A stretch of 64,000 bases of DNA, taken from Glebionis coronaria (taxonomy: Eukaryota; Streptophyta; Magnoliopsida; Asterales; Asteraceae). The number at the start of each line of letters is the position of its first letter. Position 1 is the stretch's first letter. Below the pieces are notes generated by a model. It was not told the origin of the DNA. It saw only the letters and a program-made list of their open reading frames with translations, and ran no database searches. Both the position numbers and the translations under genes were made by a program. The stretch lies in NCBI GenBank assembly GCA_025667525.1, contig CM046882.1, forward strand, positions 545,054,630 to 545,118,629, read 5' to 3'. Shown here piece after piece: positions 31,857 through 46,108 of this stretch.

Positions 31857-34800
31857 GCATTTACCCCTAAACAGGATCTTTGTCCTCAAAGATCATCTTA
31901 TCTTACTACTCGCTTCTTATAGAGTTAAAGCCATGTGGGTATTTCCTCCACATTCGGTCTTTTCTCACAAGTGAAATTCATTACAATACGCGAGTTTCCT
32001 CAAACATAACTACGGGAATAAGATCAGACTTAATGTTGACTTACTTTCTCTATACATGATGTTAACGGGTTTTTGATGAATGCAACTTTTTGCCGATCTA
32101 AACTTTACTAAGAAACAATCAGATTCTTACTTGATAAACATTTTATCAAGTTCGATATACGAAACATAATGCACGCAGATCTTGAAGTCCTAGGGTAGAT
32201 CCAGCTTATATGCCTTTCAAACCAATCTTTTACATCATCTCAATGGTCCCATGCAACGGGGACTTATTTCCCATGATCTTTCAGATCATCTATCCATTTT
32301 TCCAAGGTGAAAATTTTTGGCGTAACTTCGCTACCCATCCTGCACTTCAAGATCTACATTTCATATTCATATAACCTCCTGCCCACTACTGGCACTCAAT
32401 AATCAAATCCTAATTTCAACAATCATTTCAGGTCTCGTTGGGTCGAGTATTTTGTAAGGTTAGGTTTGCCATCATAGGAAACCTTAAACCTAAAAGACAT
32501 GTCCAACTCACAATGGGTGTATGTCGGGTGTCTTCATCCCAACTACTGCTTACATATGCTCTAATATATATCCTCACAAGATTTGATCTTGATCCTAATA
32601 CGATAATTATCAATGATAATCTCTCCAAAGGAAAACGATTTTACAGTTTATTACCAAAGGTCAATCATTCAAACATAAAATAACGCTTATAGTATTTTGT
32701 ATCGTTACTTTACCTCGTCCCTTCGATTGGGGTGGTACACAGTACTCTCATCAAGATTCGTTCTCAATGACTTCTGAGCAAATCTCTAGAAATTCGATGT
32801 AAAGCGAGGATCTTGATAGAGATGATCGATACAAGCACACCATGTTTACACAACTCCTTTAAATACAAAGAGTCAATTTCTTCATCAAGAATTTATCATT
32901 AACAGGAATGATATTAGCAGATTTGGTCAGTCTGACGACGATGACCCAAATCGAATCAAATTCAGATGATGACCTTTGTAATAGCTAGAAGTTTACTAAT
33001 GTATGAGGCAATGTCTGCCTTCATAATTTGCCATTAGTACAACTTCTTCAGATAAAGATACATTTAGTCAGAAATGACAAGAATAGAATACTTATACTTA
33101 CGAGATTCTAATATTACTAATTCTCAAAATCTCCATATTTAGGCAATTATAAGTGGCCTTTTATACATTTAACACCATTGGTTTCTCAATTCTAATGGTT
33201 CACATTAGCCGAGAACCCCCTTTTTTTCTATATTATCCTTTTTACAAACATCGTTTATTTTATATTGTTCGACAATTTATTTTGCACAGTCATTATTAAG
33301 AAACACATCCTAATTGGTTCTTTATCTTTTCTACATAATGTGTCAGTATCTACATTCACATTCCCTGATGAAATAATTATCATGACCGTATTCATTCAAA
33401 ATTTCTTTCTTCACATTTTCTAGGTTTTAGTTTCGTCTCAACTATCATTTTTATTAGTTTTGCTCAATTCGACGTTTAAAGCGTCGTTAAATATTTCAAG
33501 TAATTAAATAATAAATGTTTAGTTTTTATGAAACGTAAACGTAAAAGTTTTAAATTTTCTCAGTTCATCTAATTATAGAAAAATGTTCAAAATAAATTTA
33601 AAATAATTATTAAGATTCGTAAATGTTCGAAAATCTTTGGTTATACTGTGGTCAAAATTTTCTTAGCTGAAAAGCAAAAATTGTCGTTTCAAATTTTAAG
33701 TCATGGTTTAACGGTTTCCTCAATCCCTATTAGGTTGTCTTGAGGTATACACAAACATTTACCCCTAAACAGGAGTTTAGTTAAATGATTTTTATATAAG
33801 GAAATAATCCCTTAAAAATCCTTTGTTAAAACATTTGTCAAAACATATTTCCATTTTCTTTTTGGTAAAACCTAAAGCCTTAATGGTTCCAATTTTTGAA
33901 AAGTCAATATATTCCATTTTCTATTAATAACACAGTCAAATAATGTAAAGGATTAAGTCTTTCATCACATGTTAATTATTCAAGGTACAGGTTTTCACTA
34001 CTCGGCCGACTCAGGGCATTCTTTAAATAAATATTAACTCATTCTTATTCTTATAAATAAACAAATAGTCCTTAATGATCACAAGCATGAATTTATCAAA
34101 TTACAGCCTACACACGTGATTCACCAAATTTATGAATTCTACATGTGCATTGGTCAATCCAAACGACATAACATGAAACTGATAATGGTCATTACAAGTT
34201 CTGGATGTAGTGATTGGAATAAACAATCTTTTTCGCAGATGCGAAGTTGATGATAACCATGCCGAGGATCAAATCTTTAGAACATACGCTAGAACCTTGT
34301 AAAGGATCGAACAATCTATCATCTTGGGTAGTGGATAAGATTTTAATCGTCAATTTACTTAGTTCACGGTAATCAATAAACATAAGGAATGATAACACCA
34401 TAGCTCTTCATGATGATGAGCTTGGTAGATTAAAAGCTTTTCCCGACAACTATCTCAGTTGTACGGTAATTCTTTTAATTCAGATGGTGCTGACGTACAG
34501 TGCACACGCCATAGGTGCAGCACCAGGAATATAATCAATACCAAATTCAACTTGCCTTAATGGCGAAAGTCTAGGTAATTCACCAATAAATACCTCCTAG
34601 AGTGTCAGATACCAGAAACATCTTTTAATAAATTCATATTAGGTTCTTTCTAGATTATAATATCTATGACTAATTCATAACCATTCATGGTATAATTTCA
34701 AGTCTAAATACAGGATTTGGTCATCCATCAAGAATTATTTAGATCACTTTTGATAATCAACATCTTATCTTTTAGGGGATTTCTACTCGAGTTCCCATCA

Positions 34801-34950
34801 ATTAAGACAATGTCGTCATGTCGTAATCAATCAATCCATTCTATTGGCACTATCAACTTTCCAGTTTCGTTGTCGTCGATAAGATGTGAACTTCTCAAAA
34901 GACAAATAATAACTCATAATCCTTCACAAATTCAAGGATGTCTGGATACA
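31857..34950 (-). pseudogene. pol: A2 pol relic
   Basis: The same order as in A1: a protease tail near 34,720-34,930; RT with [13 protein letters not shown] and a DPLQGSS-like stretch (34,192-34,401 and the flank to 34,580); an integrase core reading VIVVRLTKSANIIPV on the minus strand near 32,905-32,950; and a C-terminal KAYKLDLP segment near 32,200. The TGA at 32,217-32,219 falls on the same codon as that in A1 at 3343-3345. An internal copy of the polypurine tract is at 33,756-33,774. Confidence 0.75.
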
Positions 34951-36980
34951 TAACTAACCTTAAAAGAGTAAGGTCAACGCATAATCTACACGAGAGACTT
35001 TCAAATCAGATACAGACGAAAACATTTAATGAATATGAATATCCCATGTTTTCATAATTTGAGTACGCATTCGAAAGCTCCTCGGATCGTTATCCAGGTC
35101 ATTCAAATGAAATCAAATCAAAATAAATGATAGGAACGTCGATACATCCAGTTGGGTATCAACACTCGCTAATCAGATACTTTTCCTAAGAACCTCACTA
35201 CGGGAGAATTGGACAAGAAAGAATTGTCAATTGTCAAATAAGACAATTTCCAAAGATGAGTAAATTTGACTCAGAAGAATAGATGCTACAGGCACATATG
35301 TAGGTGTCCCTAACACTATGTCCCTATTTTTCACTTCTTGCAGATCTCATAAAATTTAATCTTTCACAATCTTCAAAGAAAATGTAGTGTTTATTCATTA
35401 GTTTTATGGTGACTACTAATCAGCCTTGCATGGTCACTTCCAAGTTGTATGTAGGCGCGCAACTATATACAATTTCAAGATTAACGATGCAATACTCAGT
35501 TCGTCAAAATTTTATCATCATGTTTATAATAAAAACATTTTCATGCTCAATTCTTAAATAAGAATCAAAAATAAATTTACAAAGATTTTCTTTGTTATGA
35601 AAACAATTAAGTTTTCCAAGGTATTTCATAATCAACTTTATTTCAATAATGATTATTTATAAGTCTCACTTTAAATAATCCATATAGTGATGAAAATTAA
35701 ATTTTCTCAAAGGATATTGTTTTATCTTATAAAAACAATGAGTGATCTGCAAAAGAGTGATGAAAAGTTGTTTACCAAGAACTAACCACAATATAATAGG
35801 AAATGAGCTTAGCCAATTAATCATGAGGTGCATGACCTCGATGGCACTCAAAAAGAATAATCCACAACGTAACTCAATTCGAGATGAGTACTTGTTCAAT
35901 GGTTGCATCACTAATGTGAACCTTAGGATGAAGCAATAAAGGATAGAAACATCGATACATGTAGGATTTAGCAATCAAAGGTAGTCTTTTCATTAATCAC
36001 AAACAAGTCAAAATTGTACCGTAACAAATTATGTGTCACTATGTCATACAATTCCAAGAACTCATCCTACCAAGTGATGTCTCAGTTAAGTTAGGTATTA
36101 TTTTTAAAGGATACCACAATGAATACTAATCTACAAGAGTCATTAGGTGTTCCATATGTCCCGGAAGATCCATTGGTCCCAATTCAGAAGAAGATTTCTT
36201 CAATTTATTTCTTGGACACTGGACATCCTCGTTAGTGGACAATGGCCTAGGAACAACCCTTAACACGAACCTACAATCATTTAAAACCTCATAATTCAAT
36301 CACAGAACTTAACGACTTCCTCTTAACAATCTCATATTCCATACATGTTAAGTTTCACTTTATTCAAGTTTTAACCAATTTTATACTCAATTCAATATCC
36401 TACCTCATTATCCAATACTTCAACCTTATTCTTAGGCCTTAAAAGGGCAATAAAAGCTCAGTATGAACAACACTTAATTTCCAATCCTATAGCTCTTTCA
36501 TCAATAGTTATCAAATGAGTCACTAGCATGAGATGACTCACACATTCAATTAGATTTCTCGGAAAGGTACTAGTGGCATGAGGCTTTTGGGTAATGGTTC
36601 CAATGACAGCCTCAAGTGCAACATTCACCCTTTCGATTTCATTTTAAGAATTGGATGACAACGAATCAGATGACATCTTTCTAGGTGGTAATGTTTTGTC
36701 AAACTCTACTCTATAAGGAAAGATCGTCATGACATCGATATCAAATTTAATCTTGCCAATTCTTCTTCAATATCACAATCAACTAATATCAACATTTCTA
36801 CGAATATCAACCATTTGTTGGGATGATAAATATCCACAGCTTGGTTTAGATCTAAGATAGCTAGAATTCCTACGAGAATAGCTTCGATTAATTAACTAGG
36901 GGATTTAGGGTTTCTTGTGACAATCTACGTCGTATATAAATATCAAAATAATCATCAAACAATCATGCAATAAAATTACA
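34951..36980 (-). pseudogene. gag: A2 gag and leader relic
   Basis: Aligns with 6061-8093 of A1 but has no readable capsid motif. All frames are broken. The + strand frame 35,742-35,939 is antisense and mirrored in A1. Confidence 0.5.
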
Positions 36981-36982
36981 TC

Positions 36983-37374
<392 letters not shown>

Positions 37375-37386
37375 GCTCTGGTACCA
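37375..37386 (-). promoter_or_regulatory. A2 primer-binding site
   Basis: The minus strand reads TGGTACCAGAGC three bases after the 5' LTR. It matches the initiator-Met complement with one change (TATC to TACC). Confidence 0.8.
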
Positions 37387-37389
37387 AAC

Positions 37390-40300
37390 TGTAACACCCC
37401 CAAATTTACACAATTCAATACAGCGGAAGATCGTTGGTGTTACGGGATAGCACATTACTCACATCATAGACAACGCTTAAAAATCGCGTCGTTTAATAAT
37501 AAAGCATTTCCATTCATAAATATCAAATTTACATAGGTCCCAAGTCATATTATTTCATACAAGTTTTACAAAGCATTTGAATGGAAATAGTTATTTAAGT
37601 GCGGGCCATGAATTCTTGTTGTCTTCCCGAGAATTACCTTCAAGTACCTGAGATAAAACATGTTAAAAGAAAAGGTCAGCGAAAATGCCGAGTGAATTCA
37701 TAGAGTTTAATGAAATCCATCAATATAACATCGGTATAAAATTATTACCGAAAATCATTTTGTACAAATCTTTGTAATAGGCCATAAAATAGCCAAAGTC
37801 ATTTTATACAAATCTTTATCAAAAATCATAATATAGGCTTTCGCCTTCAAAATCATTATACGAACCATTGTCGTTAAAAACATCATACAGTACGTTTCAT
37901 AACGTTGTATAGAGTTGAATAAAAATCGTTATATGAATATCGTTATGTAAAACCAAAACACGAACATAATATCAATAATAAGACCCTGTATTGCTAGTCA
38001 GGCAATATATCGTAATTCAATGCATAAAGCAGTATTTTCGTTATTTTTGGATTATTATAAGCCGCATGACATTGTTACCTTACTATAACCAACAACGGGT
38101 AGCTAGCCCGAAACTCAATTTTCCCATCTAAATTAGTGTGTCGTCACAATAATCACGCTTGTGTAAATCTTCTCATACATAAATTCGCTTACCAATCAAT
38201 GTGGCCCGACGGGGATCAACCGTCAAGGCGCGAACTGGGGTGATCGTCCCCAAATAGTACTATTATATGCATAAGCGTCTACCAAATCCCGGTAGTTCAC
38301 AATTCATGCTAATGGGACTTTTCGTGACATAACCTAACATTAATAATCCATTTCATTTCTCACATCGGGTCATATAATCATTCATCGGGTCATACAATCA
38401 TTCGGGTCCAAATCAATTAACAAACAATCGGGACAAATGGGGTCCTATTTTATCAAAACTAACATGTTATCTCCCTCGCGGGTTTATAAAACATTTCATA
38501 AAAACATTTAAAAGAGTGCGAGGCTATGAACTCACGTTGATGTGGGAAGGCGGTTATCGGCGATTCGGATGTACGGTACGTGCTTCAATCACGGTAACCT
38601 AGACAAATAATACTCGTCTTAGACTTTTGTCCAATGACTTTATCAAAATAATAATTATGTATACATATGATGATTTTATATATATGATGATCAAGTGGGT
38701 TTACATATTCTCGTTTACTCATTTTAGTGTTATGTGTCCATAACTTTTATACTAGTTTACTAGTTTTACCTATTTACATGTTTTAAGTCCAATAAACTTA
38801 TTATAAGTTCTTTAACTTGTATTAATCCATTTTATACTTGTATTATCAGTATTTATCCTTTACATGTCGGGCCCAAATGGGTTAAGCCCAATAAATAAGT
38901 TTATAAGTGTTTTAGCCCATTTTGTTGTATTATTAGTCCAATAATGTTAACTTAGCCCGTTAATGTCCGTATGTTTTATAGTTCGGGTTTTATCGGTTTT
39001 TACTTGTTATATATGTTTATATATCAGTATATGAGTTTATAAAAGTTTACATTAGACGGGTCCAACCGTCTAAGTTTTATTTAACAAAAACGTTAATTTT
39101 ACGGTAATAGCCGAAAAAGTCGTAAAAATCATGTTTATAGTTTTTATAACTTATAAACCTTATTCAACTACCATTTTTATAAAGAGTCCATTTATTTAAC
39201 CTTATACATATCTATATAAATGAAATTTATAAGTTAGTGGGTTTTCATGTGTATATATTTTATAAATATATAAGTGAGTGCTTATATTATATAAGTTTTT
39301 ATTATACAAATCTGATTTTAAATTTCATTTTCACCAAAACAGCCATATCTAGAGTTCTATATGGTGATAGAAGCTCAAATTTTTATGGCATAAACTACAT
39401 GATATGTGCTCCATTTAACTTTCTATGGCTACTGTTGAATCAGCCTTTAAGTATTTTCTAAAATTCGTCCAAAACAGTGTACTCAGATTTGCACTCTAAA
39501 CTTGTTTTGATCATATCTCACTCATCCTAATGATTCTATTGTATGGACAACTCTCACATGTTTACAAGACATATTACTTACTGTATATCCATTAATCTAT
39601 GCCATTTTATCAGTTCATGACATGGTTCTTTACTGTTTTATACAGCCATCATTTTTAAGCATGATTTTAACCTTTTTACATATAGTTTTTCATATTTTTA
39701 CCCATGATTATCAACACCAAATCCCCACATAATATTTTTATCATCATATATCATCATACATATATACATTTAAGAAGAAAATACATGATTACATAATCAA
39801 TATTAACAAAAGGATGGGGAGAACAATCTTTATACCACCATGATGATGTAGGTTATGATCAAGACATGGATTTTGATGGAGAAACTTGTGATAAACCAAG
39901 ACCATCTTCAAGACCACCATTCTTCAAGAACTTCTTGTGGAAATCAGCCCTAAGACTCCATAGAAACTCCTCCTTGGATGTTATAATCACCACCAATCAA
40001 TAGGGCTTCAAAAGGGCTTCATCATGTGTGTATATAGCATAAGATTTCATGGTTAATTTTTTTATCAAAATGGGTGTGTATGGTGATGATGGTGGGACGG
40101 CACCATAGAGAGAGTGAGAGAGTTTTTGAGTTGTTTGCATGAGTTTCAAATGAGAAGTGGTTTAGTTTGATGGTTTTGCTAAGTTGGCAGCTTACTTTGT
40201 AAGCTTATGCTTACAAGTGTAAGTAGTAAGCTACCACTTTGACACATCAAGTGGTGTGTGTCAATGTTTGGCCGTCCCATGTTAGTGGGGTGGGGCAAGA

Positions 40301-40821
40301 TTTATCTTGTCTCATCCCACTAATTTACGGGTATTCCTCGATTATAGTTTCCTCGATTTGCGTTCCCTTGGGTCGTTTTACGAAAAACGTTTTTATAAAT
40401 TATGAATCAACGGCACAAAACGAATCTAATAAAAATTGTCTCATCAAAAACGGAGTTCGAAAACGTAAATACGTAATCCTAAGGTTTCCGGTTTAGTCGT
40501 AAAGGACGTTAAATTATAATCGTAAGTCCTAATCTCTTCTCGTAAATTTGTGACTTTATGAACCAACACAAATTTAAAATCTCAAAATAATATTCACGGA
40601 TAAATTTATTTTCTGAAATGTCGGACTGTCACCAAAGACGGTTTATGTAAACGTGAGCACGTAACGTAGAATTCTCTAGTTTAGACGTAGTCGATGCTAC
40701 TTCAAGACGTAAATCCAAATTACTTCCCAAAAATAAGTGAGTTCATAATGTAACATTAAAATAATTTTTTTAAATAATACTTGAGAATAAAATATCAACC
40801 CTAAATTGACGGATTGTCACA
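37390..40821 (-). repeat. A2 5' LTR
   Basis: 3,432 bp, starts TGTAACACCCCC and ends TGTCACA. It is adjacent to the primer site on its left, as expected for a minus-strand element. Confidence 0.92.
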
Positions 40822-40826
40822 GCTTA
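40822..40826. repeat. Target-site duplication GCTTA, right
   Basis: Partner of 28,443-28,447 immediately after the A2 terminal CA. Confidence 0.9.
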
Positions 40827-42096
40827 CCCTAGAGAAATCGGTCTTAGGGTCTACGCCGCTATATCATTTCTCTATCTTTAAAGCTCCGGTTGGTGTTCTA
40901 AATATTATTGAAGCTCTCCGTAGTAACTTCTTCAATGGGCATACTATTAGTAGTAACAAAGCTACTTGGGTAAACTTGAAGAAAGCTCTTGCTTCTAAGG
41001 CTCGAGGTGGGCTGGGGATATCTAGTCTTTTTGCTATTAATATAAGCCTTTTATGCAAGTGGGTTTGTCGTTTCATTACTCAAAAGAACTCCTTGTGGAC
41101 TCGTGTCATACAGGCCATTCATGGTGGTAGGATCGGGGCAAATAATACTCATAGTTACAACTCCTACTGGAGCATAATTATTCAGGAAATGAATTCGTTG
41201 GTTTCGAAAGATATTGACATTATGCAATTTTTCCGCTTAAAATTGGGGAATGGGGAGAACACTAAACTTTGGGAAGACAAATGGTTCGACGGGGGTCTCC
41301 TCAAAGACAGATTTCATCGTATTTATGCCCTGGAGAATCACAAGAATATTTATGTTCGTTCAAAACTTTCTCAAACCATGCCTTTATCGTTAAGCAGAAT
41401 CCCTAGAGGTAGCATTGAGAAGGAGCAGTTTGATATGGCGACTGATTTGGTTAACGAAGTTACTCTTAGTTCCAATCCAGATCGTTAGTTATGGTCTTTA
41501 GAGGCTTCGGGGGAATTTTCGACTTCTTCTTCCAGAAATATGATTTATGGTATCATGCTTCCAAGTTTGGAGTTCAAAACAAGATGGAACAAATATGTCC
41601 TCATTAAAGCCAATGTGCACACTTGAAAGATCATGTCAAATTCATTACCAACCATATTTAGTATTTCTAGGAGAAATATTCCTATTAACTCCATTTTATG
41701 ACTATGTTGCGATAAAGGAGTGGAGACAACCAACCATCTTTTTTCTCTTGTTCAACTGTTAAAGAGATGGTTAATTTGATCAAGAGATGGTGGAGTATAC
41801 CAGCTACGGAGTTTGATTCCTTTGAAGAATGGGAGAACTGGTTTAGGAGCGTACATCTTCCCCGAAAAAATAAAAAGATTCTTGAAGGCTTCCGTAACAA
41901 GATGCTTTTTGATTCCAAGTTTCCAAAGATGTTTTTAGTTGATGATGTTATGCGTAATTCTTTCTATTGGTGTCGTTCTAGAAGTAAAGCTTCGTTCGGT
42001 TGGAACGATTGGCTTAAAAACCCTAATCTTTTAGCGTTGTAATTCTAGCTTCTCGCTAGCTCTTTCTTTTAATAAATCATCAGCCGTTCAAAAAAA
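40822..42096 (+). pseudogene. LINE, RT thumb and zinc-binding C-terminus
   Basis: The LINE resumes after A2. The frame 40,822-41,488 carries LTLEKSVLGSTPLYHFSIF, then ATWVNLKKALASKARGGLGI and LLCKWVCRF, the standard region after the RT in plant LINEs. A shifted frame near 41,545-41,760 gives the zinc-binding domain remnant (KFKTRWNKYVLIKANVH, ISRRNIPINSI, CCDKGVETTNHLF). A third frame (41,767-42,042) ends in the expected FGWNDWLKNPNLL tail and stop. The 3' end has AATAAA and a short A run near 42,070-42,096. Confidence 0.85.
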
Positions 42097-42729
42097 CATT
42101 CGACAATTTTATAAATATCAGAGTTTAAATAAAAAGAGGCCCCACTAATGCTTACAAATTTTAGTAAAAATAAATGTTTGTCAAATGTTATCGAATGGTA
42201 ACTGTTTGATTTGCCTTCACTTTATCCCGTGCGACTCCATGTTCCACCTCTTAAACCTACATACCTGAGAATACATGATAACATGTCAAAACAACGGTTG
42301 AGTGAATTCATAGGTTTATATATACGTACATATATAAAAGATGTCCATAGATCGAATCTATAATAGTATAGTAGAAATCTATAGTTTAAAACTATAATGC
42401 ATAGTTTAAATCTATGTTGTAGTATAAATCCTTAGTTCCGAACACAAGTATACTTATTCATTGGACGAAGCCATAAGTACATTATTACATGAAATTATTA
42501 CATAGGTAGATGAGATTGCTACCTTGACGGTCTTTGCCCGACCCTATACTCTTGCCTAGTATAGTAACTCTACATACAAATGCGTTTGCAATGACAAACA
42601 CATACGGGTGATAGCTAGTCGCATTCGGACGGGGTTGTCAACCAAATAGATATATTCAATGTACAAGAGTTTACTTAATCAAGTAATTAACAATTCATGG
42701 ATTCGTGGGACTTTTTGCGGCAAGCAGGA
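42097..42729 (-). mobile_element. LTR remnant B, left part
   Basis: A diverged relative of the A-family LTR read in the same sense. Landmarks keep their order: ACCTGAG, GAGTGAATTCATAG, ATTGCTACCTTGACGG, GGGTGATAGCTAG, ACAATTCATGG and GGGACTTTTTG. The first 110 bp or so of the LTR are missing at the LINE poly-A junction. It is interrupted at 42,729 by solo LTR G. Confidence 0.65.
42725..42729. repeat. Target-site duplication CAGGA, left
   Basis: Partner at 46,104-46,108; flanks solo LTR G. Confidence 0.88.
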
Positions 42730-45700
42730 TGATGTGGGTAATAGTGTGTAGGTATATAAAGACGAATACCGATTTAGGAAAACCGTTAATGAATTTATAA
42801 CCGACGGATTCGTTCTTAAGGAAATGGATTAATGGCCAATTATCGTTGTTTGGATAAGTTTACGTTTTTAGAAAGAGAAAAGATTAGAAAGGTAAAGATG
42901 GATTGCACTAAGACGGGCTAAAACTAAAACAAATTACGCGGACACGCAAATCGAGTCAAAATATATTAAAATAATAAAAAATTCTAAAAAAATTTTAAAA
43001 ACTTGCAAATAAATCCAAAAAGTCTAATTTATAATGAAAAATAAAAAAAACATCTCTTAGATACTTTAATTAATTATTATTTAATTTTAAAATCTATTTA
43101 AAGACTTAAAACTCAAAATAATTAACCAAAAGTTCAATTCAAATTTTAATGTTTGTAAATCTCAATCTATTTAATTAAAAGCTAAAAATAATTTTTCTAA
43201 AATTTTAAACTAAATTTACTATTTTTAATAACTTAAATGAAAACTATTAAATAAAATAATGATTAAAAATATTAAAAAAAGGGGAAAATCTCAAATTTTT
43301 TGGAAAAGTCTAAAATTACTTATAGTATCTAGGAAAAATAAGATGGACATGCTAAGTAAACTAAATAAGCCAGAAAAGATGAAATAAGCCACGACTTATT
43401 TCTAAAAAAGAAATCAAAAAGATATTAAGTAATAAAAAAAGTAGACCATGACCAGATAAAGGGCCCTGGTACACTGCTATAACACATTACTCCCAAACGA
43501 TGGGTCGCGTGTTCGAGCCAGAGGTAACCTTTTATTTATTTATTTTTTACTTATTTTTCTTTTTGGACAATAATCACTCCGACAACGGTTGGCTTGGGGA
43601 AGTGTTAAAAAGCTAAAATATACAAGATATAAGCACAAAATAATCTGCAATAAGCACATATATCAAAGTTAAAAAAGCCAAAGTTACTTAACCATCAGAT
43701 ATCGGGCAAAAGCAACAAGCAAGCATGTGAGATATCAGATACCAAAGAAGCACAGGAACTCGGACATATGCAAATGGCAATTTTTTTTTGTGAAATTCAA
43801 TTTAAGCTACAAGCAAAGATAAGCTACCAAATTGCAAAAACCTATGAAACAGATCTGATACTACCCTAGAGCTACTTGCATACCAGATTTCAACACATAA
43901 AACTTAAAAGTGAAGAGATTATAAATTAGGATGTAAATGGCTAATTTCAAAGCACAAGTTTTGCAGAAAGTGGGTCTCAACTCAAAACCAATACATCCTA
44001 ATCATATCAGACATGGGAAACTAACAAACAACATAAAGGTTAATTATACACAACTAAGCATGTGGAGTAGATAGGGAATTGAAAAGTATGGCAGAAAAGT
44101 AGGAAATATGCAAAATCAAAAAATTATAATAAAATCTTTGTAGTTAACCAATGTTTAAGCTACTCCACTTTATTCAAAAGTGTGCAGGTAAAATTGATTA
44201 GGTCTTGTTGTCACCCAAACCCTTAACCATACAAAACCAAACACCCCTTATCTATCAACCAATTTTTACAAAGACTTTTGGAACTTAAGAACAAACCAAG
44301 CTATAAACTTGCAAGATACACTATCATAAACATCAAAAAACTTCAGATGAACTTTAAACAAAACAAGAACAGCAAGTATAGACAATTTCACATAAGCCAC
44401 AAATATTTTTCAATAAAATAAAGAAGGAGTTCAATTTTTTCACCTAGCCAAAACCACATCCAGGTGCTCTCCTAGTGAGCTTATTCAACAACAGAAAAAT
44501 CCACTAGGAGTATTTGAAAGATGGATTGAAAATCCTTTAGACTACAACATTCCAAAGGTAAAAAGCGACTACAACCTTTTTCCTTGGAGATCTGTTTTGG
44601 AACACACCGCAAACAAAAAAATCCAAGTCCAAAACCTCACCAAAAGCTAGTTTTTAATCAGCTTTTGAACAAGCTTTTGGAAAAGTGAGGGTTAGCAGAA
44701 AACAAAGAAAACAAGATTTTTTTCTCAAAAACCTTTGGAACCAGAATTTGCAAAATAAAACTTAGTCACCAACACCAAAGTAACTTAAACTCAAGACTTC
44801 ACCACACCTTGATCTTGTCAAGATCAAACTGCTATAATCAAACCTAAGCCTAAGGATCTAAAATAGCTTTGAACAAAAACTTGGAAAATGTAAATTGGAC
44901 TTGCAAATAACTTAAATGAAACGAATTAACTTACATAAAAAAAATAAAGTTGGAACTCAAAAAACTTTCTTTTATTAACTAAAAAGAAGAAGTACAAATT
45001 CTGGAACAGTTGGAATGAAACTATGCTAAGCCTTTTATATGCATACAAAGAAGATACTAAAATCTCTAAAATGCTAAACCCTAGCTGTATGATCTTCCCA
45101 AAAGGCCCTTAAAGATATTCGGATCCAATTCAACATCTTTAATTTTTGAAAATAGTCAAAAGGCTCTCATGTGACTTTGTAGAATCATGTGATGATGCCA
45201 ACTTTTGAAAGTTGATCAAGACCCTCTATTCTTGTTGTGGAGAACAAGGAAACACTGTGTACCATTGATCTTTCTAATACGGTTTTGGAATTTTGCCAAA
45301 CATTACTTGAAGTGGGGTAGGGGAACCTTTGGTAGCACATGTGGGTGACGTGGAGTTTAATCATAGATCTGGAAGAGATTAGGGAAAACCCCTTTGATTT
45401 GTACACTTTATGATTTTAGGGTTTATGGTTGGAAAAAATTGGATTTGATCTAAAATGGTTAAACACTGGATGTCTTGGCTCTCTAATAATAATTAAATAA
45501 TAATTCAAGTAATTAGTGATTAATTAAACGGGCTAAGTATGGTTTGGGTATTGAGGTGGGTTTGGGTTGGATATGGGTTTAAAATGGACGGTTTCTCCCA
45601 TTTATCTTTCATTAAAAAATGCAAAACACTCCTTCACAACTTTTGGTAGAATATTGAGCAAATCCTTTTGTTATATCTTTGATCCTTTGGCAATATTGGT

Positions 45701-46103
45701 CCTTGTGGTTGATAATACTTAGAACAATGACTTCAAATGTAATTCTTTCAAACTTCAAGGGCCTTTCTTATACAACAATGAAACTTTATGGACTAAACTT
45801 GTTATTTTGAGATTTACAAGGGTATAAAGTGTCATTTCTTCAAACTTGGAGGACCAATCTTGTACATTCTTCAATCTTTAAGGGTATTTTTGGAAAATCA
45901 ATACTCGGGTCCGGTTCTCTGTGTGGCTTCATTTTCCGTGTTTGTTTTTCCTTGTTTCTTATGATCTTTTGGCCATTTCACGATATTCGTACCTACAATC
46001 ACACAATTAAACAAACAAAGGGTTTTTGCATGGTTTTATGATATTTTTCCGTATTTTAAGCCCGATTTGTACGACGAGACCATGTATAATTAGAGGCTCA
46101 TCA
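42730..46103 (-). mobile_element. Solo LTR G, Athila-like
   Basis: 3,374 bp with TGATG start and CTCATCA end, flanked by CAGGA on both sides with no internal region, so it is a solo LTR left by recombination between two LTRs. It is related to but distinct from the 3,558-bp LTRs: it shares the terminal segments, the motif where GACGAATA or GACGAATAC follows the start, and a TATA region (CCTTTTATATGC at about 45,031-45,042, minus-strand sense). No coding frame of note. Confidence 0.88.
43455..43530 (+). other. tRNA-like segment with pol III box-like motifs
   Basis: TGGTACACTGCTA resembles an A box and GTGTTCGAGCC, about 40 bases later, matches the B-box consensus at most positions. A T-rich run follows. 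No full cloverleaf folds by eye, so this may be a tRNA-derived SINE fragment or chance. Confidence 0.3.
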
Positions 46104-46108
46104 CAGGA
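46104..46108. repeat. Target-site duplication CAGGA, right
   Basis: Partner of 42,725-42,729. Confidence 0.88.
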
